Positions 1 through 10,590 are shown, counted from the stretch's first letter. The stretch is DNA of 64,000 nt from Haematococcus lacustris (GCA_030144725.1 JASKMD010000015.1:8449794-8513793), one strand, 5' to 3'. Notes: generated from the letters alone by a model not told the origin. Numbers and translations: made by a program.

Positions 1-1356
1 GGTGTCAATGAAGGAGGGCTAAATAATGAGACAATGGAGCAGATAATGGAGTGGGACAACGCTGAGCAACGATGAGCAAGGGGTAGCTGCGTGGCGCTGT
101 GTGCACGCGGCTTGCACGCACGCGACTACACCTCGCAAGATTGCCAGGGTGCGTTGCAGGATGGCGGAGTATTGTTGTGGCTAGGTTGCTTGGCTACGTG
201 ACTAGGTTGCGAGGCAGCTACGGGGCTGCCGTCTAGGAGCTTTAGGCCAGATTGCAGGGCTGCATTGTTGCGAAGCAGGCTGGTGGAGTTTTGCTGAGTG
301 GCGAGTTGGTGTGGCTGGGTTGCGAGGCAGCTACGGGGTTACCTGGCTCGGAGCTTCAGGCTAGATTGCGGCTGCGTTGTTGGCCGGCTGAGAGGCTAGC
401 TGCGAGGCTGGCTGCGAGGCTTGCTGGGACGCTGGTACCTAGCACACCTTTCTTTGCGCGCTTCAAAAACGGCATCATGGAGTTATGAATAACTTTCCTG
501 AGCCCAGAATCGCGGCAAGTCTGCAACACAGCTAGCTCGCCGCAGTCTTGCCTGGGGCCACGGCCCATAGACCACACAGCCTCGACTAGCCATCGAGCGC
601 CCCGCGGCAAGGCATTCCCGCAGCTGCCCAGCCTTGCATCTATCCCTAGGCACCACGCAAAGCATCCCTTCAGGATGATCTGAACTTGCAACCACGCAAG
701 CAGCCACACAGATAGCTTCATAGCCAGCGCAGCCCCGCAGCGCTACGCAGCCACCCTCGCCGCCAGCGTCACCAATGCAGCCATGCAACTTTCTCTGCTT
801 GTGCAGGTGCGGCAGTGCAATGATGACGACCACCACCTCGTTAACTTCCCCTGCAGGTGGGTTGTGTTGCCTTGTACTAACAAGGTGGTTGCATATGCAT
901 AGAGCAGCAACATGTAAGGACACAGCAAGGAGCAAGGAGGAGGAGGAGGAAGAGCAAGGACATAGCAAGGGTCAAATGGTGAGTAGATAGCCCCCTGCCA
1001 ATTAGTGCCCTGAGTACAGCTCTATTGATAGCATGGCTCTTTCTGCAGGTTAGGTGATCACACCAGGTCTGGTGGTCTACTTCTTCCCTCCCCTCCCCTC
1101 CTGCCCTCCCCTCCCCTCCCCCCCCCCTCCTGCCTCTCTGCGAGCAGCGAGGAGACAGCTAGCCCAAGGTGTGAGCAGGTAGGAGACCAGCTTCGGAGGT
1201 TAGTACGAGCACGGTAAGAGCAAGGCAAGAGCCACCAAGAAGTGATCATGGAGCAGCATGGAGTGAGCGGTGAGTGCTGACCCCCTCGCTGAGTGTGAGC
1301 GGTTAGTGGCCCTGATTACCTAGTCTCACCTCTGCTTTGCCGTGTGTTTGCTGCAG
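1..1356. other. Spacer without a recognisable gene
   Basis: I see no protein or RNA gene here. The open frames are short and compositionally odd. Pyrimidine-rich tracts occupy 1078-1140. Blocks beginning with GTGAGT and ending in CTGCAG occur at about 977-1048 and 1271-1355, with a third at 1842-1920. The bases before the latter two donors are alike (AGCGGTGAGTG). They resemble small introns of a duplicated, decayed gene, but the would-be exons do not make a convincing protein. Confidence 0.5.
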
Positions 1357-1460
1357 CCAGGAGGCGCAGCCAGAAGGCGCAGCCAGAAGGCGCAGCCAGA
1401 AGGCGCAGCCAGAAGGCGCAGCCAGAAGGCGCAGCCAGAAGGCGCAGCCAGAAGGCGCAA
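1357..1460. repeat. 13-bp tandem repeat, about 8 copies
   Basis: The unit AGAAGGCGCAGCC repeats head to tail about eight times with almost no divergence. Because 13 is not a multiple of 3, each frame reads the same peptide periodically, which explains several overlapping open frames. I regard those as artefacts of the repeat. Confidence 0.9.
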
Positions 1461-2155
1461 CAAAGGGGAGCAGCCAGGAGCAGCCAAGGGGAACACCCCA
1501 CCCCACCCCACCCCACCAGGACCCCACCCCACCCCATGCCCCTCGCCACTCACCACCCCTACCATGCCTTGCAATCTGGAGCAAGCCCCACTTCCTAGCA
1601 GCCAAGAGCAAGCCCCACTTCCTAGCCTTCCTAGCAGGTAGGAGACCCTTCCCCCCACCACCACAACCACCACCTCCCAAGCCAATACTTGCAGCCAGAG
1701 CAGCAGCCAGGAGAGGCAGCTAGGCGGCATGTGGTGCAAGGCATAAGTTGTCAGGAGCTAGCTGCCATATGGCAGGTGGTGCAGAGCCAATACAAGGAGC
1801 CAGCAAGGCGCATTGCGCAGCACGGAGCACCAAGGCGTAAGCGGTGAGTGGTTTGCCCTTGCCTTACAGTGTCCACTATTATCCAGCCTAACCAATAGCG
1901 CGCACTGTATTTGCTGCAGGTCCAATGGTAACTCTCAGTACCTCACCTTTCCCCCTCTCCCTTCCCTTCCCCCCATCCCCCACCCCACCCCACCACACCC
2001 TCCTCCTACTTCCCCCTTCCCCCTCGCCTTCTACTCCCTGGCATCGCAGCCACCTACCCTTCCCTCCCTACCCTTCCCAGCAGCCAAGAGCAGACCTTCT
2101 CCTACCTACCTTGGCACCTTGGCATCACTACCACCACCTTCCCACCTCCACACTG
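1461..2155. other. C-rich spacer, no gene seen
   Basis: This stretch is dominated by CCCCACCC and CCTTCCC tracts (about 1495-1700 and 1940-2150), with a GTGAGT...CTGCAG segment at 1842-1920. The polypyrimidine runs could serve as splice-acceptor tracts, but I cannot connect them to any exon with recognisable content. Confidence 0.4.
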
Positions 2156-3060
2156 AGCAGGTGGCAGGTGACAACTGAGCAGTTGCCATATGGCAACTCA
2201 GCAGGTGGCATGTTGCAACTGAGCAGTTGCAGTTTGGCAACTGAGCAGGTGGCAGTTGACAACTGAGCAGTTGCCACATGGCAACTGAGCATGTGGCAGG
2301 TGACAATTGAGCAGTTGGCATATAGCAACTGAGCAGGTGGCAGGTTGCAACTGAGCAGTTGCTATGTGGCAACTGAGCAGGTGGCAGGTTGCAACTGAGC
2401 AGTTGGCATATAGCAACTGAGCAGGTGGCAGGTGACAACTGAGCAGTTGCCATATGGCAACTGAGCAGGTGGCAGGTTGCAACTGAGCAGTTGGCATATA
2501 GCAACTGAGCAGGTGGCAGGTTGCAACTGAGCAGTTGGCATATAGCAACTGAGCAGGTGGCATGCGGCAACTGAGCAGGTGGCATGTAGCAACTGAGCAG
2601 GTGGCAGGTGGCAACTGCGCAGGTGGCAGCTGACAACTGAGCAGGTGGCTTGTAGCAACTGAGCAGGTGGCAGGTGGCAACTGAGCAGGTGGCATGCGGC
2701 AACTGAGCAGGTGGCATGTAGCAACTGAGCAGGTGGCATGTGGCAACTGAGCAGGTGGCAGCTGATAACTGAGCAGGTGGCTTGTAGCAACTGAGCAGGT
2801 GGCAGGTGGCAACTGAGCAGGTGGCATGCGGCAACTGAGCAGTTGGCAGGTAGCAACTGAGCAGGTGGCAGGTAGTAACTGAGCAGGTGGCATGTAGCAA
2901 CTGAGCAGGTGGCGGGTAGCAACTGAGCAGGTGGCATGCAGCAACTGAGCAGGTGGCATGTAGCAACTGAGCAGGTGGCATGTAGCAACTGAGCAGGTGG
3001 CATATAGCAACTGAGCAGGTGGCAGGTTGCAACTGAGCAGTAGCCACATGACAACAGAGC
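2156..3060. repeat. 22-bp minisatellite with internal palindrome
   Basis: About 41 copies of a 22-bp unit of the type GCAACTGAGCAGGTGGCATG plus two bases, spaced exactly 22 bp where I measured (for example 2941, 2963, 2985). Variants alternate GGTGGCAGGT, GGTGGCATGT and GTTGGCATAT. Where CAGTTGC replaces CAGGTGG, the unit contains the perfect palindrome GCAACTG-AG-CAGTTGC and could extrude hairpins. All three minus-strand frames stay open across most of the array, because the unit lacks stops and 22 is not a multiple of 3. I do not call these frames genes. Confidence 0.95.
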
Positions 3061-3765
3061 AGTAGCCACATGGCAACAGAGCAGTAGTCACATGGCGAGC
3101 AGAAGGGTGCTGGGGAAGGGGTGGGGGGGAGGCTCCACAGGCTAAGCGCCACAAGGGACAGTAGTGAGGGGTTGAGTATGGCACCAGCAGATCAATAGCC
3201 ATTGCACATCATCACGACTTGCACCGCAAGGCACACAGAGGCAGGTGTGCGTCATGCTGTTGTTGCTGCTCAAGTTGCCTTGTGTGGTGCTGTTGGTGTG
3301 GTGGTGGGAGGCCAGCTGGTCATGATGTCGTTGCCTCTCATGATGTTGTCGTTGTTCATGTCTTTGATGCTGGTAAATGAGTCTGATGACGAGTGTAAGG
3401 TCCACACAGTGTAAGAGTCCAACCTACAGTAATAGTAAGTATCCCGTCTTCTGGTTATGATTATATTAATTAAGATGAGCCATTGAGATGAGCCTTAGAC
3501 ACAGGCAACATGAGTTAAGGTTTACACGGTCTTAACCAAGTGTAAACATAGGCTTGAGGCATCAACCTAGCCATGCATCAACACAACAACCTGAAACAAC
3601 CGTAGGTTGACCATCAACATCAGCAATTACCGCTGTCACAACGACCCACAGAACAAACGATAGAGAAATGAAGGGAAGTTGTGCAACAGCGTTGCCCCAG
3701 AGCATGGTACACAAACGCAGAAACACAATGACGTTGCAAGGAAACATTCGCAGAAGAAAGAAAGA
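3061..3765. other. Spacer, no gene seen
   Basis: Apart from degraded minisatellite edges up to about 3090, I see nothing recognisable. The stretch from 3430 to 3560 is distinctly more AT-rich than its surroundings. Confidence 0.4.
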
Positions 3766-3850
3766 AAATATAATGCACCTTGCGGGTGTCGAACCCGTGT
3801 CCCCTCGCAAAAGGCAATTGTCAATCGCTACTGAAATTGACAATGTAGCT
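3766..3850 (-). other. tRNA-like sequence with perfect B box
   Basis: On the minus strand, 3795-3785 reads GGTTCGACACC, a perfect RNA polymerase III B box, in a T-arm-like hairpin with four of five stem pairs. Upstream lies a 9-bp inverted repeat (ATTGTCAAT/ATTGACAAT at 3817-3825 and 3836-3844). I could not fold a full cloverleaf in normal or permuted order: the acceptor partner GCACCTT is absent on both sides. It is best read as a tRNA-derived relic or part of a SINE. It overlaps the end of the neighbouring minus-strand frame. Confidence 0.4.
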
Positions 3851-5580
3851 AGGCATCTGCTCGTTTAGCTTGTCCACTACCTCACGTAGGCTCAACCTGA
3901 ATTGCTGCAACTCAATCCTTGCTGGCCCTTCCTTCTGCTTGACTGGTGCGTATTGCTTGACATAGAGCATGATAGACCCATCCACACCTGGCTTCAGCTT
4001 CATGCACTTGTCCTTGCAGTCAGAACACGTGCGGTGACAGCAACGTGCTTGGTGGGGTGCATCAGGTCCACAGGAACACATGTAGAGACCACGAACAGTG
4101 GTGGCACTCAATTGGGTGGGGAAGGCAGCCAGGACAGGAGGAGGGACTGGGAGGTGGTGGTGAGGGTGGGGGTGCTCAAACTCGCCGTTGGGGTCCACAA
4201 AAGGTGAGTCGGCAGCTAGCAAGTGTGCTGTGACTCCATCCCCATCCTCCCCAGCAGCCCCTAGGGCCCCAGGGGGGGGGGCTGCGGTGCCAGCCCCGGG
4301 GGCAGCGGGCAGGGGTGCTGCAGTGCCAGGGGCTGGGCCAGGCAACTCAAGTGCAAGGCCGGCTTTATGTTGTGCCTGGACTGTCAGCATGAGCTTGATG
4401 TTCCAGCAGGTTTTGCACACACACACCTGCCGTTGAGCAGTTGAGAGACGCGCAATCCAGGGCGGCATGAGGGCCATGAAGGTGTGGAGAGAGACGGCGG
4501 GCTGCCCAACAGCTGCCTGCTCTTGCATGTACATGCAATACAGGTCGGGGACCGAGCAGTCTGTCAAACGCTTAGTCTCAGTCACAGTGTTGGTAGGCTC
4601 CTCCTTCTTACGCACATGGCAACACTACAATTGGCCACCCTTACACACAACAATTGGCCACCCTTACTCTCACCCCATGTTCCCATGCCATCGATGGTGG
4701 GTGCCCTGCACATGGGTCACAGCAGGTCACAACAGGTCAGTAGCACATGGGGCACAGTAGGTCACAGCATGTCACATCACGTCACAGCAGGTCAAACTCT
4801 CACCTCATGCATGCGTCCATGTGCTGACGCAACAGTAGCTCGCTGCGCTCCAGCCCCGTCTTGCCGTTCTGCAGCTGCTCGTGGGCCTGAGCCAGCTGCT
4901 GCTGGGCACTCTACAGACGCTGAAGGTCCAGGGCCAGCAGCTGTTGGGCACCATGTTGTTGCTGCTGGGCTAGGGTGATCTGTTGTTGGGCACGCCGCAG
5001 CAGCTGCTGGTCCACAGCCAGTTGGTGTTGGGCACCTTGCAGCTGCTGCTGATTCAGGCTTAGCTGGTGTTGGGCATCCTGCAGTTGCTGTTGGTCCAGG
5101 GTGATCTGGTGCTGGGCACCATGCAGTTGGTGCTGGGCACCATGCAGCTGCTGCTGGTCCAGGGGCAGTAGGTGTTGGGCATCCTGCAACTGCTCTTGAT
5201 CCAGGGTCAGCTGCCGCTTGGTACCCTGCAGCTGTTGCTGGTCCAGAGCTAGTTGTTGCTGGTCCAGAGCTAGATGCTGCTGGGCACCCAGCAGCTGCTG
5301 CTAGTCAAGAGCGAGTTGGTGTTGGGCACCCTGCAACTGCTTCTGGTCCATGATGAGCTGTTGCAAGGCGCTCCAGCCAAGGCAGGTGCGTGGGCGCTTT
5401 TGGCCCCATGTGTTGGCATCCCTGCTTGACTGTTGTGGTGTTGCAAGGGCTGTTTCAAGGGCTGGCAGCTCGGTAGGGCTCTGCAGGGTGTAGGATGGAG
5501 GAGGAGGATGTAAAGGTATAGGTTCCCGCCACAATCGGGGTTCCCGCCACAATGGAGGTTTCCACCACTGCCAATGCAAC
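3821..5580 (-). pseudogene. Decayed transposon-type protein: Gln-rich coil plus Cys cluster
   Basis: Minus strand. The N-terminal part (5580-4800) encodes a Gln-rich heptad-like coil with repeated DQQQLQGAQHQL motifs, ending in KTGLERSELLLRQHMDACMR. A GTGAGAG donor follows (about 4802). The next exon starts after a TAG acceptor near 4632 (CCHVRKKEEPTN) and runs to a stop at 3821. This second exon carries VCVCKTCWNIKLML and later CSCGPDAPHQARCCHRTCSDCKDKC, a cysteine arrangement I associate with uncharacterised transposon proteins. Two in-frame TAG codons interrupt the coil (about 4913 and 5300); the latter is shared with the copy at 38 kb. I do not know the function. The family assignment is a guess; the exon structure and stops are read directly. 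Confidence 0.4.
4905..5340 (-). repeat. Degenerate 42-bp coding repeat (Gln-rich)
   Basis: A roughly 42-bp unit encodes the 14-residue pattern LDQQQLQGAQHQLx on the minus strand. It repeats about ten times with substitutions and a few 36-bp units. The same array is present, shorter, at 37954-38240. Confidence 0.7.
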
Positions 5581-6370
5581 TACTTACCCGCTTTGCACGT
5601 ATCGCTGTCGCCTGTGCCAGGCCAGCGCGGCGTCGGGGTCTAGGCGGGCCCATCGCAAATTTCGGCTTAGAATTCGCGCAGAGTGCGAGAAATGTAGCGA
5701 TGTGGGCGCCTAGCGACTACACAAGGTCAAAACTGTCGGGGATACCCCCGAGGACGCCGCTAATCGGCCCCTGTGATGAGCTCGCCCCATGCCACATTCA
5801 CCCTCTGTCACATGTTGTCATTGTATGTACCACACAAGGTGATGGAGCATGTCTTGCACCGCATCCCAAAATATAGACCCGCCCAGCTATCAGTGAAAGG
5901 TGGAAGCACGTGGAAAGGACCACTGACCGAAGAGTTGAAGGACTTGAACGAAGCCCAAAAATGATGGGGTCTGGGCTTCAGCAGATTGCACGGTAGCGAA
6001 ACAAAGTCAACGAACGGTGCTGCTAACACCTCATGGAGATGCTCTGCTTGCTTGGAGGCAGGGTTAGGCAGGTCTCGGGCCAGGTGTCAGGAAGGGCCCG
6101 GGCCATGAGGGGTCCCGACCCAACCCAGGGAATCTTGCGCTTCGCCCTGCGACCCACGTACGGTCGCACCCCGTTGAGCCCCAGGCTGCAGCGAGCGACC
6201 ATGTTCACAGTCCGCGGGAATGGCGGGCGGAGTGATCTGGGAAGCTTCAGTCTAAAACGCGAGTTTTAGCGCGCGTGACTTATCGCGATAGCCTTAGCTA
6301 CCCTTCACTAGCGCGTGGTGTGAGCGGCAGGCCTGGCACGGATTGGCGGGACCAACGGCCGGGGTGACCT
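5061..6370. repeat. 1.3-kb dispersed repeat, copy A
   Basis: This block is nearly identical to 37954-39270. Both start inside the Gln-rich array (CTGGGCATCCTGCAGTTGC) and end at GGCCGGGGTGACCT. The most visible difference is a small indel around 5745-5760 versus 38630-38665. Copy A is followed by unrelated sequence, while copy B leads directly into a reverse transcriptase frame. Two short plus-strand frames (5773-5964 and 6033-6269) are conserved in both copies but have no recognisable content. Confidence 0.9.
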
Positions 6371-6902
6371 TCAGCACTAAGCAATACATGTGTGCACCCA
6401 GCAATAACAACGTGTGACCTACGCAGGTCAGGACAGACAAGAGCAGGGTCACTCTCACTCCCAGCCACGCACCTTTGACAAGCCGGGGAGGCTACTGCAC
6501 CCAGGGCGCTGGGTACTCGTGGCATGCCCAGCTGCTATGCCGCACCCCTCCCCTCAGGGTGGTCAGGCCAGTGGTGACACACTAGGCTTGAAGGCAGCAG
6601 GCTAGTGGCAGGTGAGGCGTAGTTGCTAGCTCGTGAATGGCCAAAGTAAGTTGGAGGTTGAAACAGAGGGGGGCAGCCCTGTATTTAGCCTCTGCGCGAG
6701 CTCAGGTTTGCCCCGACATCTTTGTTGTAACTAGTACAGTAGGCCCGTCCCACATCGGACGGACAGAAAGACATGGCTGCAATTGAAGGCCCAATGCAAC
6801 ATGTTCCCCAAGCACCAACATGTGCCAACATGTCGTTATGCCAATATGTTGTCATGCCATCATGCCAATATGTTGTTACGCCATCATGCCATGTTGGTTG
6901 TC
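6371..6902. other. Spacer, no gene seen
   Basis: No recognisable gene. The 20-bp motif around 6409-6428 (ACGTGTGACCTACGCAGGT) matches, with two changes, the sequence just after the LINE frame at 41393-41412. That makes it a candidate 3'-end remnant of the same element. Between 6795 and 6900 short repeats of CCAATATGTTG and CCATCATGCC occur. Confidence 0.4.
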
Positions 6903-8085
6903 GGTTGACTGCTGCCCCTGCAGCTGCTGCCCCTGCTGCTGCTGCTGCTGCTGCTGCCCCTCTTGCTGCTGCCCCTGCTGCTTCTGCCCCTGCTACTGCT
7001 GCCCCTGCTGCTGCTGGTGATGAAGCCGCTGCTGCTGCCCCTGCTGCTGCCCCTGCTACTGCCCCTGCTGCTGCCCCTGCTGCTGCCTGCCGCCGCCGCT
7101 GCCGCTGATGCCGCTGTCGCAAATGCCGCTGCTGCCCCTACCCCTACTGCCCCTGCCGCCCCTGCCCCTGCTGCTGCTGCCCCTGCTGCTGCTGCCCCTG
7201 CTGCTACTGCTGCCCCTGCTACCCCTGCTGCTGCTGCCCCTGCTGCTGCTGCCCCTGCTGCTACTGCTGCCCCTGCTACCCCTGCTGCTGCTGCCCCTGC
7301 TGCTGCTGCCCCTGCTGCTACTGCTGCCCCTGCTGCCCCTGTTGCTGCTGCCCCTGCTGCTGCTGCCCCTGCTACTGCTGCCCCTGCTGCTGCTGGTGAT
7401 GATGCCGCTGCTGCTGCCCCTACTGCTGCCACCGCCGCCGCTGCTGCTGCTGCCGCTGCCGCTGCTGCCCCTGCTGCTGCTGCCACTGCTGCCACTGCTG
7501 CCGCTGCCGCTGCTGCCCCTGCTGCCCCTGCTGCTGCCGCCGCCGCCGCTGGCGCCGCTGCCGCTGCTGCCCCTGCTGCCGCTGCTGCCCCTGCTGCTGC
7601 TGCCCCTGCACCTACTGCCCCTGTCGCCCCTGCCCCTGGTGCAACTGCCGCTGCTGCCCCTGCTGCCACTGCTGCCCCTGCTGCTGCTGCCCCTGCTGCC
7701 CCTGCTGCTGCTGCCCCTGCCCCTACTGCCCCTGCCGCCCCTGCCCCTGCAGCCCCTGTTACTGCTGCCCCTGCTGCTGCAGCCCCTGCTTCTGCTGCCC
7801 CTGCTGCTGCTGCCCTTGCTGCTCCTGCCCCTGCTGATGCCTGCTGCCTACCGCTGCCTACTGCTGCCTTCTGCTGCCCCTGCCGCCCCTCTTGCTGCTG
7901 CCCCTGCTGCTGCTGCCCCTGCTACTGCTGCCCCTGCTGCTGCTGGTGATGATGCCGCTGCTGCTGCCCTTGCTGCTGCCGCAGCCACCGCTGCCGCTGC
8001 TGCCGCTGCCGCTGCTGCTGCCCCTGCCACTGCTGCCCCTGCAGCTGCTGCCCCTGCTGTTGCTGCCCCTGCTGCTCGCCTGGCT
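6903..8085. repeat. CTG/CCC low-complexity array with higher-order copies
   Basis: About 1.2 kb of CTGCTGCCC-type sequence. A longer landmark containing GGTGATGAtGCCGCTGCTGC recurs near 7015, 7395 and 7945, so the array holds large internal duplications. Plus frames read Ala/Pro or Leu/Pro polymers of about 330 residues, and the minus strand reads poly-Ala/Gly. No frame has a non-repetitive domain, a credible start or flanking exons. I annotate it as a repeat and not as a hydroxyproline-rich protein, although an Ala/Pro-rich cell-wall protein exon cannot be excluded. Confidence 0.85.
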
Positions 8086-8167
8086 GCTTTTCGGGGCTAG
8101 ACACCTGCCATTTGGTGCATCGGGGACGTGAGGCTCCCTTGCGCTGAAGCAGAGGCTGAGCATGTTT

Positions 8168-8236
8168 CACCGCATAGGCAGTGCGCAAAGTGCACGCATA
8201 GGCAGTGCGCATAGGCAGTGCGCAAAGTGCACGCCA
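8168..8236. repeat. Short direct repeats (CGCATAGGCAGTGCGC)
   Basis: CATAGGCAGTGCGC appears three times, twice followed by AAAGTGCACGC, giving nested 20- to 35-bp direct repeats. Confidence 0.8.
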
Positions 8237-8631
8237 CCCACGCCACGGCCAAGCGCCGCATCCGTGAGGTGCAGCCCAGCCCCTGGACTGCGGCTGTCAG
8301 TTCAAATTGACGAAGCAACCTGCGTCATTTCATTCAAATTGATGGGCCAACCTGCGTGATGTTATATTTCATTCCGCGCACTGGCGCCACCACGTGCCGA
8401 GCCATAATCGCAGCTCAAACGTAATTATTCGTCTCAAAAAGTCGCCAATCGAAAGTGAATCTCACTGCCCAGTCCAGAGCTGGGGCTGTCTTCTTGTATG
8501 GTTGGTGGCTCTGATTAGAGGAGGCTGTGCGCGCGTTTTCAGGCCATTCCGAGCACATTTTTCATCTTGCCCCCTTATATTTTTTATATGTAGATGGCTG
8601 CAGCATGCGCCAGCCAGGGGCAAACACCGAC

Positions 8632-9556
8632 ATGGCGCCATCCGTTCAAGACCTCGTGCCGCATGATAAGCGCGGCGCAGAGCTGCTACTCGCCTTCGAG
8701 GACTGCCTGGCCGCTCACAAGTACCGCGTGTTCGGAGGTCCGCTGCCAACCCTCCCTCGCTCCACTTGCAGCCCTGCGCGCAGTAGAGGAGAATTGTATG
8801 CACCGGCTCAGGCTACAGTTGCTCTGCAGCCTGCCTGTAGGGCGCGCAGCTTGGCTCAGTGGTCCACCGCACCTCACGCGCCTGTTTGCCTGCAGTAACC
8901 TGGGCGCTGACCATTCCCTGGTCCTACCGCTCCAAGTCCCTGGCGCCACTGAGCCTGGGCTCGGCCCTGGCAGTGCTGCCTGACATCCTGTACGGTGAGG
9001 AAGGGCGCACCAGTCAGCCCACCCCAGCCACACCCCTCCTAGGCTTAGGGCCAGTAACCCTTCAGCTCACGCTGACAAAAAAAGGGACTACACCCTCACC
9101 ATTGGGCGTGCATCAAGGGAGGAGAGTAGCCTCAGGGCATGCTAAAGGCAGGGCAGCACTCGTTAAAGGGATGGCCTCGACCGGACAAACACGGTACAGC
9201 GCGAAGTAAGACTGCCTAAGTCAAGTACTCCTAAAATCTCTGATAGTCTGACTGACCCCTTGCTGCCCACCCTCCTTCACTGCTGGTGCACTGCGGTGCA
9301 TCTGGGTCACCATGGGGTGGACGGGAGGGCGTGCTGGCTGAGCACCCCATTCATGCGCTGCGTGCCTCACCTGTCCCTCACCGCTCACTGCAGGCAGCCA
9401 GCCCCTGCAGGACCTGCCGCCTGCCTGCCTGCCCCGCTTGCAGCCAACTGGTGCTGCCAGACGCAAGCCGAAACTCTCAAGGCCTACACGGACAGCTACC
9501 ATCAGCACCAGAGGGCTGCTGGCAGTGAGGAGCTGGTCAGGCCCAACAGGCGATGA
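8632..9556 (+). CDS. Small two-helix membrane protein, three exons
   Basis: Exon 1 is 8632-8737, exon 2 is 8896-8994 and exon 3 is 9444-9556. All join in frame (phase 1 at both introns) to give about 105 residues; an in-frame ATG at 8605 would add nine. The donors are GGTCCG and GGTGAGG, and the acceptors are CTGCAG and TTGCAG. The product starts MAPSVQDLVPHDKRG, continues LLLAFEDCLAAHKYRVFG, then has two hydrophobic stretches (VTWALTIPW and LAPLSLGSALAVLPDILYG) separated by SYRSKS. It ends in a polar tail (CCQTQAETLKAYTDSYHQ) with stop TGA at 9554. The layout suggests a small organelle or ER membrane protein, but I do not recognise the family. A TATAT-rich stretch lies at 8576-8590, just upstream. 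An alternative exon 3 acceptor at 9393 gives an unlikely basic tail. Confidence 0.65.
9105..9141. repeat. 37-bp dispersed motif, copy 1
   Basis: GGCGTGCATCAAGGGAGGAG followed by AGTAGCCTCAGGGCATG is repeated at 46007-46043 with a single difference. It lies in an intron of the small membrane-protein gene. Flanking bases do not match, so it is either the conserved core of a short interspersed element or a functional motif. Confidence 0.7.
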
Positions 9557-9885
9557 TGGCTGCGGCAGCAGCCGGTGGGGCCGGCAGCGCCTGACCCAGC
9601 CATGACACCCACAGCCGTGGCTCAGCCTCCTCTGCTGCGCATGCTGCCGGCTCTGCTGCAGCCTCAGTCTGTGGGCACCTGCAGCAGCCAGTGACGCCCT
9701 GTGGGGACTGCTGCAGTCCATGTGCAGTGGCAGCAGCCAGGGAGGTGGGGGACAGGTTGCCTCCCTGGTAGCCTGAGTCGAGCTGAGTTTAGGGCAGGGG
9801 TGCTGAAAGCCCCAAGACTCCCACCTGTATCAGGGCAGGCGCTACATGCCCATTGCAAGGCTGGCCCCTGGACCCTCCTTGCACC

Positions 9886-9945
9886 CAGGGTTAGGGTTAT
9901 ACCCTGACCCTAACCCTGACCCTGACCCTGACCTAGACCCTCTCC
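9886..9945. repeat. Interstitial telomere-like repeats
   Basis: GGGTTAGGGTTAT is followed by degenerate CCCTAACCCTGACCCTGACC. The bases match TTAGGG-type telomeric repeats in both orientations, with many CCCTGA variants. Similar short patches occur at 21537, 25760 and 54866. Confidence 0.7.
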
Positions 9946-10045
9946 TTGACCCACGGGTTAGGTGAGCCTGCACTTCATCAAGCAGAGGGCTCCACGGGGC
10001 CTGCTGGGCATGAAGGGTGATGATGGGGCCGGCCAGATGGTGGGG

Positions 10046-10105
10046 CGGGGCTGTTCAGGGTCTTTCTGGGGTCTTTCAGGGGTCTTTCTGGGGTCTTTCA
10101 GGGTG
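10046..10105. repeat. 15-bp tandem repeat (GGGTCTTTCNGGGG)
   Basis: Four copies of GGTCTTTCTGGGG or GGTCTTTCAGGGG in tandem, alternating T and A at one position. Confidence 0.8.
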
Positions 10106-10287
10106 GTGCTGCCTGTGCGGATGAGGCAGAGGGGGACGGCAGCAATCGCCTGCCCCTTTCAATCGCCATGCCCACCTGAGCTGGCCACTAGCGGCTTGCA
10201 CCTGATTGGTCAGCAGTAGGCTCAGACCCAGGTAAATACCATGAAGATGCATCGCGTGTCCAGCCAAGCGCAGCAAGCACACGTAGG

Positions 10288-10590
10288 TTGGGCAGGCAGC
10301 TGAACCCACTCAGCCCACTAGAAGCAAAGGCCAAGGCAGAGTTGCTAAAGCTCAAATCAGCCCCTCAGCCAGGCAGGTGGGTAGACTGGGACTGCAATGC
10401 AGCGCTGAACATGCAGCGCATCGGGGAGAGCAGGTGGCGCCAGCTGGAGCTGTGCTGGTGGCCTGAACAGCTGAAGCTGCTGGCTGCGGGGAGGGAGTAC
10501 CCAGGCCTCGGCTGTGTGCGGCTGCGAGACCCAGCCCCAATTGCCCAGGCCCTGCAGCCTGCTGTGGCACCACTGCGTGTGCCATGTTGA
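10288..10590 (+). pseudogene. Fanzor/TnpB-like nuclease, C-terminal fragment
   Basis: The frame reads QPGRWVDWDCNAALNMQRI, then ESRWRQLELCWWPEQ and KEYPGLG-type sequence, ending at TGA 10588-10590. The DxDxNAALN motif matches the third RuvC motif of the IS605 TnpB/eukaryotic Fanzor family, RNA-guided nucleases carried by transposons. The same C-terminus occurs on the minus strand at 57247-57440, where the motif is DRDCNAALN; here Arg is replaced by Trp. The earlier RuvC motifs and the zinc ribbon are missing, so this is a truncated relic or a single surviving last exon. The family call rests on the motif and on three related copies in the window. Confidence 0.6.

Noticed and set aside
1337..1723. 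Gln/Pro frames over the 13-bp repeat
   Set aside because: Repeat-driven, present in three frames.
2106..3202. Three overlapping 235-348-codon minus-strand frames
   Set aside because: They are the same 22-bp repeat read in three frames; no non-repetitive domain or splice context.
6963..8100. Long Ala/Pro and Leu/Pro frames
   Set aside because: Low-complexity translation of CTGCCC repeats in several frames and both strands, with no credible start or adjoining exon.
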